A stretch of 64,000 bases of DNA from Pelagihabitans pacificus (GCF_009371985.2 NZ_VIKU02000001.1:682001-746000); one strand, 5' to 3'. Positions 1-9,905 are shown, counted from the first letter of the stretch. Notes: generated from the sequence alone by a model not told the origin. Translations and numbers: made by a program.

Positions 1-616
1 GAGCCTTGATATGGGTTGAAAAGATATTCAAGGCCACAGCGATTCCCCATAAAATAAAGATGACGCCTCCCCAAGCAATGGTTCTTTTAATCCATTTTAG
101 ATTGTCGAACTCCAAAAGGGAAGAATTCAATTGCGGATACGGAAATACCAACGAAATCACTTTGCTAAAGATAAATAAGGAATAAAACAACGTTACCGCA
201 TCCTCAATAGCATTATAAGTTGCAATTCCTCCTGAATCAAACCATCCTTGATCGACAAAGGTCAAAAAGATACTTTGCGCCAAAAATTCCCCCATAAAAA
301 TGCCTATGGAAAGACTCAGGAAAGATTTTTTCTTCTTTTCCAGACCAAAATAATGGATAAGGAAGGCGTAAAACATGGGAACGATCAATACATACCAAGG
401 AAATATGAAGTTTTCCAGAAAAAATACGTTCAAGGCATACCCTTTGGCAATCAACCACGACTGCAAATTGTTCATGGAAAGGAAAAACACGAATAGGTTC
501 AGAAAAATGACCGGTTGCTCTATTCTCCTTCGATAAAGAAAGGTGGCGATGTTAAAAATAAATCCGTGAATGGCCCCGGCTATCAATAAAAAGTTCATGA
601 CGTTGGATGCGTCCAT
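1..616 (-). CDS. Membrane sensor part of a probable AraC-type transcriptional regulator (truncated by window edge)
   Basis: Reading the minus strand from ATG at 616 gives an open frame of 205 codons that runs off the left edge. It begins MDASNVMNFLLIAGAIHG and contains about six hydrophobic helices with short loops, for example around residues 5-25, 35-55, 62-85 and 95-115. Bacteroidetes have many regulators built this way: a six- to seven-helix membrane sensor followed by an AraC-type HTH in the C-terminal third. The HTH would lie outside the window, so the regulator call rests on the sensor alone; another integral membrane protein is possible. The gene starts 21 bp after the GH3 stop on the same strand and may be cotranscribed with it. 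Confidence 0.6.
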   Translation of the reverse strand, partial: MDASNVMNFLLIAGAIHGFIFNIATFLYRRRIEQPVIFLNLFVFFLSMNNLQSWLIAKGYALNVFFLENFIFPWYVLIVPMFYAFLIHYFGLEKKKKSFLSLSIGIFMGEFLAQSIFLTFVDQGWFDSGGIATYNAIEDAVTLFYSLFIFSKVISLVFPYPQLNSSLLEFDNLKWIKRTIAWGGVIFILWGIAVALNIFSTHIKA

Positions 617-637
617 CGGTATATTTATTTGGGATTG

Positions 638-2152
638 CTATCCGTTCATTTGAAGTAATTCATCAATATAATCCCTTTTATTGGAAAGTCGAGGTATCTT
701 ATGTTGGCCTCCGAGCTTGTCTTTCGACTTCAGCCAATCATAAAAAAGGTTTTTCCTTGCCACATGTACCTTGGGCATCTTCAGGGTGATGTTATTGTAG
801 CGCTTGGCTTCGTAGTCGGAATTCAACGACTTCAATGCATTATCCAAAAACTCGGTAAAGTAGTTCAGGTCTTTTGGTTTTTTTCTGAACTCGATGATCC
901 ATTCATGTGCCCCTTTCTCTTTCCCCGACATGAAAATAGGCCCGGCGGTATAATCCATAATCTCGGCCCCTGTTTTTTTACAGATACTTTTTAAGGCTTC
1001 TTCCGCATTTTCGATGATTAGCTCTTCCCCAAACACATTGATATGATGCTTGGTACGCCCGGTGATTTTTATCCGATACGGATTGGTGGAAGTAAAGCGA
1101 ACCGTATCCCCGATTTTGTACCGCCAGAGTCCGGCATTGGTAGTGATGACAATGGCGTAATTGATATTCGTTTTCACTTCCCATAGCGGAATGGCACGTT
1201 CATCTTCACCCCCATAGGAATCCATCGGAATAAATTCGTAAAAAATGCCATAGTCCAGCATCAGCAGGAGGTCGTCTGCATTGTTCCTATCCTGAATGGC
1301 AAAAAAACCCTCAGAAGCATTGTAAATTTCGTAGTATTTAAAGCTTTTCCTCGGAAGTAGTTTTTGGTATTGTTCTTTGTACGGACTAAAATTGACCCCG
1401 CCATGAAAGTAGACTTCCAGGTTTTCCCATACTTCGAACAAATGGTTTTTTCCGGTTTCCTCCAACACATTGTTTAGTAGCACCAACATCCAGGAGGGGA
1501 CCCCGGCCAAGCTCGTCACATTTTCTTGGGTACTCTCCTTGATAATCGCTTTAAGCTTGTTTTCCCATTCGCTCATCAATGAAACCCTACTACTAGGGGT
1601 GCTACTGAATTCGGCCCATAAGGGCATATTATCGATCAAGATGGCCGAAAGGTCCCCAAAAAAGGATCCATTGTCTTCGTAGAGCTCCTTACTACCGCCC
1701 AAACGAAGGCTTTTTCCCGTGAAAAGCTGGGAATTCTCGTTGTTATTAAGGTACAGACACAATAGGTCTTTTCCGGATTTGTAATGGCAATCTTCCAACG
1801 CCTCCGTACTTACTGGAATAAACTTGCTCTTGGCATTGGTAGTACCACTGCTCTTTGCGAACCATTTGATGGCCGTTGGCCAGAAAAGGTTCTGCTCTCC
1901 CCTTCGGGTACGTTCAATAATAGGCTCAATTTCTTCATAGGAAACGATGGGAATCCGCTCCCTGAAAGTCTCATAGTTTTGAATGGATTCAAAATCATAT
2001 TTACGCCCGATCTCGGTACCCTCCGCTAGTTCTAGCAACTGATCACGCACTTCTTCCTGTACTTCTGCCGGATATTTAAGAAAAAGCTCTATCTGGTGAT
2101 AGCGTTTTTTTAGCAGCCATGAGGCGATGGAATTAAACAGTGGTATGGGCAT
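638..2152 (-). CDS. GH3 family acyl-acid-amido synthetase-like protein
   Basis: The product resembles the GH3 (auxin-responsive promoter) family, an ANL-type adenylating fold. Plant members join acyl acids to amino acids; the bacterial substrate is not known. The ATP-binding motif SSGTTNAKSK is at about residues 101-110, and a YNASEGFFA segment follows near residue 280. At 504 residues it is close to bacterial family size. I start it at ATG 2152 (MPIPLFNSIASWLLKKR) rather than the longer frame from 2203, because family members usually begin this way and a plus-strand TATCTTTG promoter (2160-2167) occupies the extension. It is divergent from the DUF2797 gene, an arrangement I recall as common in flavobacteria. 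Confidence 0.9.
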   Translation of the reverse strand: MPIPLFNSIASWLLKKRYHQIELFLKYPAEVQEEVRDQLLELAEGTEIGRKYDFESIQNYETFRERIPIVSYEEIEPIIERTRRGEQNLFWPTAIKWFAKSSGTTNAKSKFIPVSTEALEDCHYKSGKDLLCLYLNNNENSQLFTGKSLRLGGSKELYEDNGSFFGDLSAILIDNMPLWAEFSSTPSSRVSLMSEWENKLKAIIKESTQENVTSLAGVPSWMLVLLNNVLEETGKNHLFEVWENLEVYFHGGVNFSPYKEQYQKLLPRKSFKYYEIYNASEGFFAIQDRNNADDLLLMLDYGIFYEFIPMDSYGGEDERAIPLWEVKTNINYAIVITTNAGLWRYKIGDTVRFTSTNPYRIKITGRTKHHINVFGEELIIENAEEALKSICKKTGAEIMDYTAGPIFMSGKEKGAHEWIIEFRKKPKDLNYFTEFLDNALKSLNSDYEAKRYNNITLKMPKVHVARKNLFYDWLKSKDKLGGQHKIPRLSNKRDYIDELLQMNG

Positions 2153-2159
2153 TTTTGGG

Positions 2160-2167
2160 TATCTTTG
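2160..2167 (+). promoter_or_regulatory. Bacteroidetes -7 promoter element (TATCTTTG)
   Basis: TATCTTTG is an exact match to TAnnTTTG. It lies 64 bp upstream of the DUF2797 start in the intergenic gap with GH3. No clear TTG -33 box was found at the usual spacing. Confidence 0.5.
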
Positions 2168-2231
2168 GTGCACTAAAATAGCTTTTCTGGCGATTACTTT
2201 CAAATAGAATAATCATACCAATTTTTTATTG

Positions 2232-3026
2232 ATGCAGTACAAAGGCGTATTACGAAAAATGCAGACCGAGGTAGGGAGTCCTATTCAATATTACCTTGTC
2301 TTTGAGAATGATTTTTTAAACCTGAACCAAGTTCTGGATAAACAGCTGCAGATCAATTTCATCAAATTTCAGTGTCTCAACTGCGGCTTGGACCGTCCTA
2401 TTTATCGACAAGGGTTTTGCAAGACCTGTTTCTATGAAATCCCCTCGGCAGGTGATTGGATAATGCGCCCCGAATTAAGTACCGCCCATTTGGAAAAGGA
2501 AGACCGCGACCTGGAGTATGAGAAAAAGGTACAACTACAACCCCATATTGTATACCTCGCCAATTCAAGCAATATTAAGGTAGGGGTGACACGTAAAACC
2601 CAGGTGCCGACGAGATGGATCGATCAAGGTGCCCATGAAGCCATTGAAATCGTGGAAGTGCCGAACCGTTATTTGGCGGGGATTACCGAAGTGGCGCTGA
2701 AAGAACATTTGAGCGACAAGACCAATTGGCGCAAGATGCTGACCAATGATGTACAAGACGAAAATCTGGTAGAATGGCGCAACAAGCTACGCCCCTATAT
2801 TCCCGAGGAGGCAGCCGAGTACTTTATCGAAAACAATCAGGAAACCGAATTGAAGTTTCCGGTACTGCAATATCCGAAAAAAGTAAAAAGTCTTAATCTG
2901 GATAAAGTGCCAAACTACAAAGGGGTTCTTAAAGGCATCAAAGGCCAATACCTCATTTTTGAAGATAGTACCGTTTTTAATGTCCGGGGCAGTGAAGGGT
3001 ATGTTGTGGGGATTGGGATAGCCTAA
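2232..3026 (+). CDS. DUF2797 domain-containing protein
   Basis: The protein has 264 residues and matches the DUF2797 family, whose function is unknown. Near the N-terminus are four cysteines in two pairs, C48/C51 and C63/C66, which look like a zinc ribbon. The middle part contains the family-typical stretch with IVYLANSSNIKVGVTRKTQ, which recalls the GIY-YIG nuclease fold (inference). I use ATG 2232; a TTG codon directly before it is in frame but not needed. It is cytoplasmic by appearance, with no signal peptide or membrane segment. Confidence 0.85.
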   Translation: MQYKGVLRKMQTEVGSPIQYYLVFENDFLNLNQVLDKQLQINFIKFQCLNCGLDRPIYRQGFCKTCFYEIPSAGDWIMRPELSTAHLEKEDRDLEYEKKVQLQPHIVYLANSSNIKVGVTRKTQVPTRWIDQGAHEAIEIVEVPNRYLAGITEVALKEHLSDKTNWRKMLTNDVQDENLVEWRNKLRPYIPEEAAEYFIENNQETELKFPVLQYPKKVKSLNLDKVPNYKGVLKGIKGQYLIFEDSTVFNVRGSEGYVVGIGIA

Positions 3027-3218
3027 GATGACTCGTATCATACCGATACCATTAATCGTTCTTCCCATCGGTTCCAAAAAAAAAGGTAGATTTTCTTTCG
3101 AACTAATAGAAGCAAGAAATAATACAATTACAAGTATCCTATATCAATTGAAATTTATTTATTTAAGGACTAGCCACAATTCGTATTTTTGACCCTTACG
3201 TAAGCTGTGAAGAGACCC

Positions 3219-5969
3219 TTAATTATTGGAATCCTTTTTGGTCTTTGAGGTATCTTTCTTTTTTCCGCCTAAGAGTCCGCCTAAAATACTTTTTGCTTTT
3301 TCCTTCACAACATCTTCCTCTTTCTTGGGTACCGAATCGACCTGGGTCGTATCTTTTTTCCTGCCTCCTAAAATCCCGCCTAAAACTTCCTTGACGCCTT
3401 CCGTAGTATTATCCTCTTTTTTGGCGGTGTCCTTTTCGCTTGTATTGCGTTTTAGGATGTCCCCGATCAAGTCCTTGGCCTTATCTTTTCCCTGATTGAT
3501 CAATTTCTGCTTTTGTACTTCTATCAATTGATTGGTGAGATTTTTCACACCTGTGGCAAAATCGGTACTTACCGATGGATTGTTGTACATGCCCCCGATA
3601 TTGGCCGTTACTGGAATGGTCATATTTTTGAGGGATTCCTCATCAATTTGGGCAATCAGGTTGTTGATATCGGATCCCAAATATTTGGTAGGTACTTCCA
3701 TGGTAGCCGTGTAGTTGAGCTTTTGGTCAAATGTATGGCCACCGGCGACATTTATCGCGACATCCCTGTATTTGATTGTAAAGGGTTTTACGCTTACGAT
3801 TCCATTTTCAAAGGATAGCTTGGTCTTTAGGGCATCCAAATTCAACTCCTTGAGGTCGATAAAGTCGAGTTTGTTGTCTAAGGCATTTAGGACCGGTGTC
3901 TGCTTCGCATCGATTTCCCGGGCAAAGATATTGGCCAAGACATTCCCGCTTAGGGAAAGTAAATCAGGACTAAAATCATCGGTCAGGTTACCGGCCAATT
4001 CAATATCGGAATCCAGTTTCCCTTGAAGGATTTGGGCAATCGGGGCCAAGACTTGAAAGAGTTCCAACGATTTGAATGTCTCCCCGATCTCCAGTTTGTC
4101 CAATCCCAATTTCATAGCAAACGCGGGGGTATTGTTCTTTGTGGACACCTCACCATTAAAGGACACTTTACCGTCAAACAATGAGGAGGTCATATTGCTC
4201 AAGACCGCTTTTTCATCTTTGATTCGAAGATTACCTTTTACATTCCTCAAGGTGAGGTCATCGTACAATACAGTGTTCGCGGATGCGTTGATAGTGGCAT
4301 CCAGGAATGAGGGAATTTTTATTTTTTCCTCAGTGGTAGCAGGTTTGGCCCATGCCGGTCTTTTTTCACCTTCAGATTCCTGGCTTAGGGCGGACGTTTC
4401 ATCGTCGGGCACCATAAAATCGTTAAGGGCAAAAGTATCGGAGGTGAAAACGAAATTGCCTTCTACCTCTTCGTCATTGAAGAGGAAGCCCAGCAAGTTA
4501 TTGATGGTTCCCGTTGCATTAAAATCGGTGGTACCCGTGGTGCCGTTGAGCTTATTCAAGGTAACCGTGCTGGGGTTAAAGGTAAGGGAGGTGGAATTTA
4601 AGGCGATAGGATTTACCAACTCTTCGGAGTTGTATTCAAAATCCCTCAAATTCAGCTCCCCACTGGTCTTGGTCTTCCCATATTGCTTTTTCTCGATGGA
4701 AGCCATGTCAAAGTCCGTAGTGATATCCGCATTTAAGAGTCCTTTTAAATCGAGGTCCCCAGGTACCGGATATGCCTTGGAAATATTGGCAAGGTTCATT
4801 TTACCGTCGACATGGGCATTCACTTTTGTATTGCCCATCAGCTCCCTAATTTTGGCGGTCATATTGAAGGTATCCTCATCGATCATAAAGGAAAGTCTGT
4901 CAATATCCACCTGGGTATCCTCGGCTATTCCCGTAGTATTGGCAATCTTGGTGTCGATAAATACATTACGTACGGTTTTGGACAACTCGGGATATTTGAA
5001 GCTAGCGTTATCCGAATTGATCGTGATATTGAATTTGGGAATGTGTTCCTCATCCACCGTACCGTAGAATCGCCCTTCGACCTCAAAGTTACCGGTCGTC
5101 TGTACATTTTCAATATTCTTGGAATAGGCTTCTGGAATCACTGCCAGAAAGTTTTTAAAGTCGGAGGAGGGGGTTTTAAAGCTGATATCGACCTCTTGGC
5201 TGTTTTCGTTCACCTTTACAAATCCGTCAAAAACAAGGGGTAACTGATTTACCAAGGCTTCATTTTTAAGGAAGGTGTATTTATCCTCCTTCAGATCGAT
5301 CCCTATCACCGCATCGAGTTTTATGCTGTTCTTGTTCAAATAATTGGTACTGTCCAGATCAAAGGTGACCAAGGCCGCTGTTTGGGTATCCAACTCGGAA
5401 GTGGTAGCCGACAAATCCCCGGTACCCCTATGTTGAATATCGGACACTTCCAAGTAAACCTTGGCAGCCCTGTCGTCATATACCACTTTGGAATTGGTGA
5501 TCTCGTATGACTGTAGGTCCAACGTAAAGCCTTCAGATTGTTCGGACGAGGAGGTTGTTTCTCCCGAATCCTTACCAATTTCATAGTTGGCGATTTCCTC
5601 TTCATTGACTTTTACCAATACGCTGGCCCCATCAACGCTTAGATTTTTCACCCCGATCGATTCCCCTTCACCTTTAAAGAGTTCCCCAATACCCATGGTG
5701 AGTCGCAAATCCTTGGCTGCGAACAGCGTATCGCCTGCAAAGGGTTCCCTATTGACCAAGGTGACCTCTTGAAGCCTTAGAGCTGCGTTCGGAAAACTTT
5801 TGACCAAACTCAAATCCGCTTCCGTAAAACTCAAGGTAGCATCGACATTGTTATTGACATTGTTCTTGATTAATTCCCCGATCTTGGCTTCCAGGAAAAA
5901 GGGGGCCGCTATAAGCAAACCCACGATTAACAATAAAACGATACCCAAAACCTTTAAAAATTTTTTCAT
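3219..5969 (-). CDS. AsmA family protein
   Basis: The 916-residue protein has one N-terminal membrane helix (about residues 7-28), then a very long periplasmic region rich in beta strands with the AsmA N-terminal and AsmA-like C-terminal domains. AsmA-type proteins are thought to form grooved beta bridges that help lipids or outer-membrane components cross the periplasm. The last 80 residues are unusual: a low-complexity lysine/aspartate tail in which a unit of the form LGG(I/L)LGG(R/K)KKDT occurs twice, about 35 residues apart. The gene stands alone, 154 bp after the start of the queuosine transporter's stop region and on the same strand. Confidence 0.88.
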   Translation of the reverse strand: MKKFLKVLGIVLLLIVGLLIAAPFFLEAKIGELIKNNVNNNVDATLSFTEADLSLVKSFPNAALRLQEVTLVNREPFAGDTLFAAKDLRLTMGIGELFKGEGESIGVKNLSVDGASVLVKVNEEEIANYEIGKDSGETTSSSEQSEGFTLDLQSYEITNSKVVYDDRAAKVYLEVSDIQHRGTGDLSATTSELDTQTAALVTFDLDSTNYLNKNSIKLDAVIGIDLKEDKYTFLKNEALVNQLPLVFDGFVKVNENSQEVDISFKTPSSDFKNFLAVIPEAYSKNIENVQTTGNFEVEGRFYGTVDEEHIPKFNITINSDNASFKYPELSKTVRNVFIDTKIANTTGIAEDTQVDIDRLSFMIDEDTFNMTAKIRELMGNTKVNAHVDGKMNLANISKAYPVPGDLDLKGLLNADITTDFDMASIEKKQYGKTKTSGELNLRDFEYNSEELVNPIALNSTSLTFNPSTVTLNKLNGTTGTTDFNATGTINNLLGFLFNDEEVEGNFVFTSDTFALNDFMVPDDETSALSQESEGEKRPAWAKPATTEEKIKIPSFLDATINASANTVLYDDLTLRNVKGNLRIKDEKAVLSNMTSSLFDGKVSFNGEVSTKNNTPAFAMKLGLDKLEIGETFKSLELFQVLAPIAQILQGKLDSDIELAGNLTDDFSPDLLSLSGNVLANIFAREIDAKQTPVLNALDNKLDFIDLKELNLDALKTKLSFENGIVSVKPFTIKYRDVAINVAGGHTFDQKLNYTATMEVPTKYLGSDINNLIAQIDEESLKNMTIPVTANIGGMYNNPSVSTDFATGVKNLTNQLIEVQKQKLINQGKDKAKDLIGDILKRNTSEKDTAKKEDNTTEGVKEVLGGILGGRKKDTTQVDSVPKKEEDVVKEKAKSILGGLLGGKKKDTSKTKKDSNN

Positions 5970-6122
5970 TTGCTATAAATTAATTGATCTCTTCGGTTCC
6001 ATGCGTTCCAGTATCCCCAAAGACCTTTTACCAAAAACGAAATTGGTCCCATACCATAAAAAGTGGTGGTCGGTACACTTCGACGTTTGTACTAATGACT
6101 AAACTCTAAAAAACACCGGATA

Positions 6123-6833
6123 TTATGCCTCTAGATAGATTTCCTCGCCTACGGCAAGACCAAATCGTTTTCTCAAAAGATATACGAAGAAATAAAGCAA
6201 AGGGGTGTCGATAAATGCTATAAAAACCTTAAAAAGAAAGCCGCTTACCAGCAGGCCGAAAAATAAATCCCACGATAGCACTTGAAATATACATAGGAGT
6301 CCGACCACGGTGAACGTATCGATAAACTGTGACAGAAAAGTCGAAAAGTTGTTGCGCAACCAAAGATGTTTCCCTTTGGTCAATCGCTTCCAAAAATGAT
6401 AGAGCGCAATATCGACATACTGTGCGCATAAGTAAGCGATCATAGAGGCCAGCACCCCAATGGGCGAGAGCGCGAATACTTGTTTGAAAGTAACATCATC
6501 TATCGGTGATGCATCGATAGCCGGCACATAATCGGATAGCGCCAATAGTCCCATTGAAAAGAAGGAAGCAAAAATACCCGCCGTTACAATTTGATTCGCT
6601 TTTTTTTGACCGAAAATCTCCGAAATCAAATCGGTGATCAAAAACGTAATGGGATAGGGAAGCACCCCTACGGAAATCTCGAATAGGGGTACGTCAAATA
6701 TTTTGATTTCCCCAAAAGGATACCAATAAAAAAATTTCTGGAAAATAAGGTTCGAAACCACCAAGGAGGTAATGAACAGTGCTCCCAGATATAAGTAGAT
6801 CTGGTAAGCCAGTTTCTTGTCTTTTGGCGTCAT
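6123..6833 (-). CDS. yhhQ: Queuosine precursor transporter (YhhQ/VUT family)
   Basis: This is a 236-residue integral membrane protein with about six helices, and it matches the COG1738 (YhhQ) family that imports queuosine precursors for tRNA modification. The family-typical region around residues 58-80 (PYPITFLITDLISEIFGQKKA) is present, with the acidic residues of the DLISE segment, and a second conserved part contains the FWKRLTKGKHLWLRNN region. It starts one base after the sppA stop on the same strand, so the two are almost certainly cotranscribed, although no functional link is obvious. Confidence 0.88.
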   Translation of the reverse strand: MTPKDKKLAYQIYLYLGALFITSLVVSNLIFQKFFYWYPFGEIKIFDVPLFEISVGVLPYPITFLITDLISEIFGQKKANQIVTAGIFASFFSMGLLALSDYVPAIDASPIDDVTFKQVFALSPIGVLASMIAYLCAQYVDIALYHFWKRLTKGKHLWLRNNFSTFLSQFIDTFTVVGLLCIFQVLSWDLFFGLLVSGFLFKVFIAFIDTPLLYFFVYLLRKRFGLAVGEEIYLEA

Positions 6834-8594
6834 TTATTTGATATCAAGGACAAAAGGCATTCTGGCCTGAATACCCTTTTGTTCCATGGCCGATTTGATT
6901 TGTTTCATTATCTGATAGGTTTCCGTACCTACTTCCTCTTCAATGAATTGTTGTTTTGCCTGGGCACTTGCTCCACTTAAATCCTCCATCAGTTGTTCGA
7001 AAGCGCCCTTATATTTGGGGTATTTTCTAATTCCATAGGTATCCAATTCTGCCATCCGGGCCGCTTCGGCAATGGCATCGTCCAAAGTACCGAGTTCATC
7101 TATAAGCCCCAATCTTTCCGCATCGACGCCGCTCCACACCCTGCCTTGGGCTAGACTGTCGGCCTTGGCTACCGTGATTCCCCTACCCTCGGCGACCCGT
7201 TCCAGGAAGGTTTCGTACACCTCCTCTATGCCTTCCTGTACGGTGTTTCGAAAGGTATCGGTCATTGGTTCAAAAAGGGAGTAGTCGATTGAATTTTTAT
7301 TGGTTCCGACTTGTTCCGCATTGATACCGATATCGGTGGCCAACCCATGAACATTGGGTAGGGTCCCGAATACACCGATAGATCCCGTCACCGTAGTCGG
7401 TTCCGCGAATATCTTATCTGCCCCGACGGCGATGTAATAGCCACCCGAAGCGGCCACATTCCCCATGGAAACGACCAACGGTTTTTTAGCATTGGCCAAC
7501 TCAAGCTCTCGCCAAATGATATCGGAGGTAAGCGCACTGCCCCCCGGGGAATCAACCCGTAATACAATGGCTTTTACGTCTTCATCGTCCTTAGCCTTTC
7601 GAATAGCCTTGACTATCATACCCTGACCAATAGTTTCCTGGTTGCCTTCCCCATAGAGAATTTCCCCTTGGGCAAATACAACGGCAATTTTATCTTTCCC
7701 GCTCTTTCTTCCTTTTCTGTTCGACCGTATGACATAATCCTCGAGCCGTACCTTGTTCAAGTCTTCTTGCTCATCTATGTCGAGCGCCTCTTTTAATTTT
7801 CGCTCGTATTCATCGTAAAACAGCAAATCGTCCACGAGTCCCGAAGCCTTTGCGTATTCAGGCGTCCTTCCCCCTAACGTGTCCGCAATGGTATTCAGGT
7901 CGGCAGTGCCTATTCCCCTTCCCTTTGAAATATCATTGACCATAGTATTCCATAAAGAGTGGATAAGTTCACTGATTTGCCTTCGATTTTCCTCACTCAT
8001 TTCATTGGAAAGAAAAGGCTCTACCGCGCTTTTGTATTTTCCATGGCGGATCACTTCCATTTTGACCCCCGTTTTTTCTTGAAGATCCTTAAAAAAGAGC
8101 ACTTCTGAAAATAGCCCCTTGAAATCCATTCCTCCTACTGGATTCAGATAGATGGCATCGGCCACGCTTGCCAAATAATAGTCTTTTTGCATATAAAAAT
8201 CCCCGTACGCATATACCGATTTCCCGCTCTCCTTAAAATTATCCAATGCCTTTCGAAGGGCCTGGGTTTGGGCCAATCCCATCATGAGAAAGTTATTGTT
8301 GATACTAATGGCCTGGATATCATCATCTTCTTTCGCAACTTCAATGGCCTGAAGGATTTCGTCCAATCCCTGAAATTTTTCAAAGAGACCCGCAAGAGGG
8401 TCTGAAGCATCGCTTCCGACATAATCCTTGACGGGGAGTTGCAGCTGCAACTCCAATACGGAGTTCGATTTGACCGAAACGGTTTCCTCGGCATTCCCGA
8501 CAAGACTGATAAAAATAAGGAACATCACAAAAATAATTCCAAAGGCAATCAAGCAACCGAGAATCGCTGCCAGTAGGTTTCTTAAAAACTTCAT
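6834..8594 (-). CDS. sppA: Signal peptide peptidase SppA, long (67K) type
   Basis: SppA is a membrane-bound serine protease that degrades cleaved signal peptides. The long type has two tandem ClpP-like domains. The catalytic Lys is K188 in GKYKSAVEPF (domain 1) and the nucleophile is S353 in DSPGGSALTSD (domain 2), matching the Lys/Ser dyad of E. coli SppA. There is one N-terminal membrane helix (about residues 5-32). I start at ATG 8594, giving 586 residues; the longer frame from TTG 8621 would begin inside the gene's own TATCTTTG promoter element. It is followed directly by yhhQ. Confidence 0.95.
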   Translation of the reverse strand: MKFLRNLLAAILGCLIAFGIIFVMFLIFISLVGNAEETVSVKSNSVLELQLQLPVKDYVGSDASDPLAGLFEKFQGLDEILQAIEVAKEDDDIQAISINNNFLMMGLAQTQALRKALDNFKESGKSVYAYGDFYMQKDYYLASVADAIYLNPVGGMDFKGLFSEVLFFKDLQEKTGVKMEVIRHGKYKSAVEPFLSNEMSEENRRQISELIHSLWNTMVNDISKGRGIGTADLNTIADTLGGRTPEYAKASGLVDDLLFYDEYERKLKEALDIDEQEDLNKVRLEDYVIRSNRKGRKSGKDKIAVVFAQGEILYGEGNQETIGQGMIVKAIRKAKDDEDVKAIVLRVDSPGGSALTSDIIWRELELANAKKPLVVSMGNVAASGGYYIAVGADKIFAEPTTVTGSIGVFGTLPNVHGLATDIGINAEQVGTNKNSIDYSLFEPMTDTFRNTVQEGIEEVYETFLERVAEGRGITVAKADSLAQGRVWSGVDAERLGLIDELGTLDDAIAEAARMAELDTYGIRKYPKYKGAFEQLMEDLSGASAQAKQQFIEEEVGTETYQIMKQIKSAMEQKGIQARMPFVLDIK

Positions 8595-8618
8595 GCTACA
8601 CAAGCTATAATTATGATT

Positions 8619-8626
8619 CAAAGATA
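8619..8626 (-). promoter_or_regulatory. Bacteroidetes -7 promoter element for sppA (TATCTTTG)
   Basis: On the minus strand TATCTTTG fits TAnnTTTG exactly and ends 24 bp before the sppA ATG. The divergent folK gene has a near match, TTACTTTG (8649-8656 region), on the plus strand, so this 71-bp gap appears to hold two back-to-back promoters. Confidence 0.6.
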
Positions 8627-8665
8627 ATGAACTCCACCTGACTTTTTGTTACTTTGCCTACGATT

Positions 8666-9811
8666 ATGGCGGACCCCAAAACGACATACCTATCCCTTGG
8701 CAGCAATCTAGGCAACAAGGCGAACAATCTGCAGCAGGCACTTTTCGCCATTCAACAAAAGGTCGGGAACATTGTGCGGATCTCCCCTGTTTATAAGAGC
8801 GGTGCCTGGGGATTCGATGCGGATGATTTTCTGAACGTTTGTATCGCCTTGGAAACAGAACTGGCACCACATGATCTGTTACAAGGTTTGCTTGAAATCG
8901 AGAGGCACATGGGAAGAACACGCCTCAAGGAAGAAGGCTATGAGCCCAGACTCATCGATATAGATATCCTTTATTATGAAAAGGAAAGTGTCGTATCCGA
9001 TACACTGATCGTTCCACATCCTGAAATTCCATTCCGGAAATTCGTACTGAAGCCTTTGTCCGATATAGCACCTCAGTTCTATCACCCCATACTGAACAAA
9101 GATACCCGAAATCTACTTCAGGAATGCAGGGATAAGGGAACCCTGGAAAAAACAACCGTTCGTTTGTTCAAGGATCGCCAATCGCTTTTGGCCCATCTTG
9201 GTTTTATCTCTATCGAAGGAAATATTGGTGCAGGAAAAACCACCTTGGCCAACAAGATCGCGGAAGACTACAATGCCAAATTGGTATTGGAAAGATTTGC
9301 GGACAACCCTTTTCTGCCTAAATTCTATGAAGACCAAAGCCGATATGCCTTTCCGCTGGAAATGTCCTTTTTGGCAGATCGCTACCAACAGTTCACCGAC
9401 GACACCTCCCAGTATGACTTATTCAAAAACTTCATGGTGAGCGATTACGATATCTATAAATCGTTGATTTTTGCACAAGTGACCTTGCAAAAAGAGGAAT
9501 TCAGGCTTTATCGAAAGTTATTCAACCTCATGTACCGGGAGGTCAAAAAGCCAAAAATCTACGTTTATCTGTATCAGACAACGGAACGTCTTTTGGATAA
9601 TATCAAAAAGCGCGGAAGGGAATATGAGCAGAATATCACAGCCGATTATTTGGAGAAAATCAATCAAGGGTATTTCGACTTCATCCGCAGCTATCCGGGG
9701 CAAAATAGCTTGGTGCTCGATGTCACGGAACTAGATTTTGTAGCTAGTACGAAAGACTATGAAAGTGTCGTAAAAAACATCCAGGACTTTGCAACGGAGA
9801 AAGTGCTTTGA
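8666..9811 (+). CDS. folK: Bifunctional FolK (HPPK) - deoxynucleoside kinase fusion
   Basis: The N-terminal part (about residues 5-135) is 6-hydroxymethyl-7,8-dihydropterin pyrophosphokinase of folate synthesis, with the opening SLGSNLGNK and the signature RLIDIDIL at 95-102. The C-terminal part (about 180-381) is a deoxynucleoside kinase with P-loop GNIGAGKTT at 185-193 and a DRYQQF segment in the nucleoside-binding region. This fusion recurs in Bacteroidetes; both halves look intact and are joined by a roughly 40-residue linker. I take ATG 8666, since the earlier TTG at 8654 falls in the promoter-like TTACTTTG. It is divergent from sppA and convergent with the TrmH-like gene. Confidence 0.92.
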   Translation: MADPKTTYLSLGSNLGNKANNLQQALFAIQQKVGNIVRISPVYKSGAWGFDADDFLNVCIALETELAPHDLLQGLLEIERHMGRTRLKEEGYEPRLIDIDILYYEKESVVSDTLIVPHPEIPFRKFVLKPLSDIAPQFYHPILNKDTRNLLQECRDKGTLEKTTVRLFKDRQSLLAHLGFISIEGNIGAGKTTLANKIAEDYNAKLVLERFADNPFLPKFYEDQSRYAFPLEMSFLADRYQQFTDDTSQYDLFKNFMVSDYDIYKSLIFAQVTLQKEEFRLYRKLFNLMYREVKKPKIYVYLYQTTERLLDNIKKRGREYEQNITADYLEKINQGYFDFIRSYPGQNSLVLDVTELDFVASTKDYESVVKNIQDFATEKVL

Positions 9812-9905
9812 CATTTTTTATCGAAAATACTTGCACAGAAAAAATGCATTTGCGTACTTGCCTGCTCCTAATCGGAAACTAAACTAACTCAAACCATAGA
9901 CAAGG

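Noticed and set aside
3184-3191. Exact TAnnTTTG element (TATTTTTG) on the plus strand
   Set aside because: It would read antisense into the AsmA gene; no -33 box at normal spacing and no gene follows.
4072-5067. 331-codon plus-strand frame inside the AsmA gene
   Set aside because: It is a mirror of the minus-strand gene; composition and lack of motifs show it is not coding.
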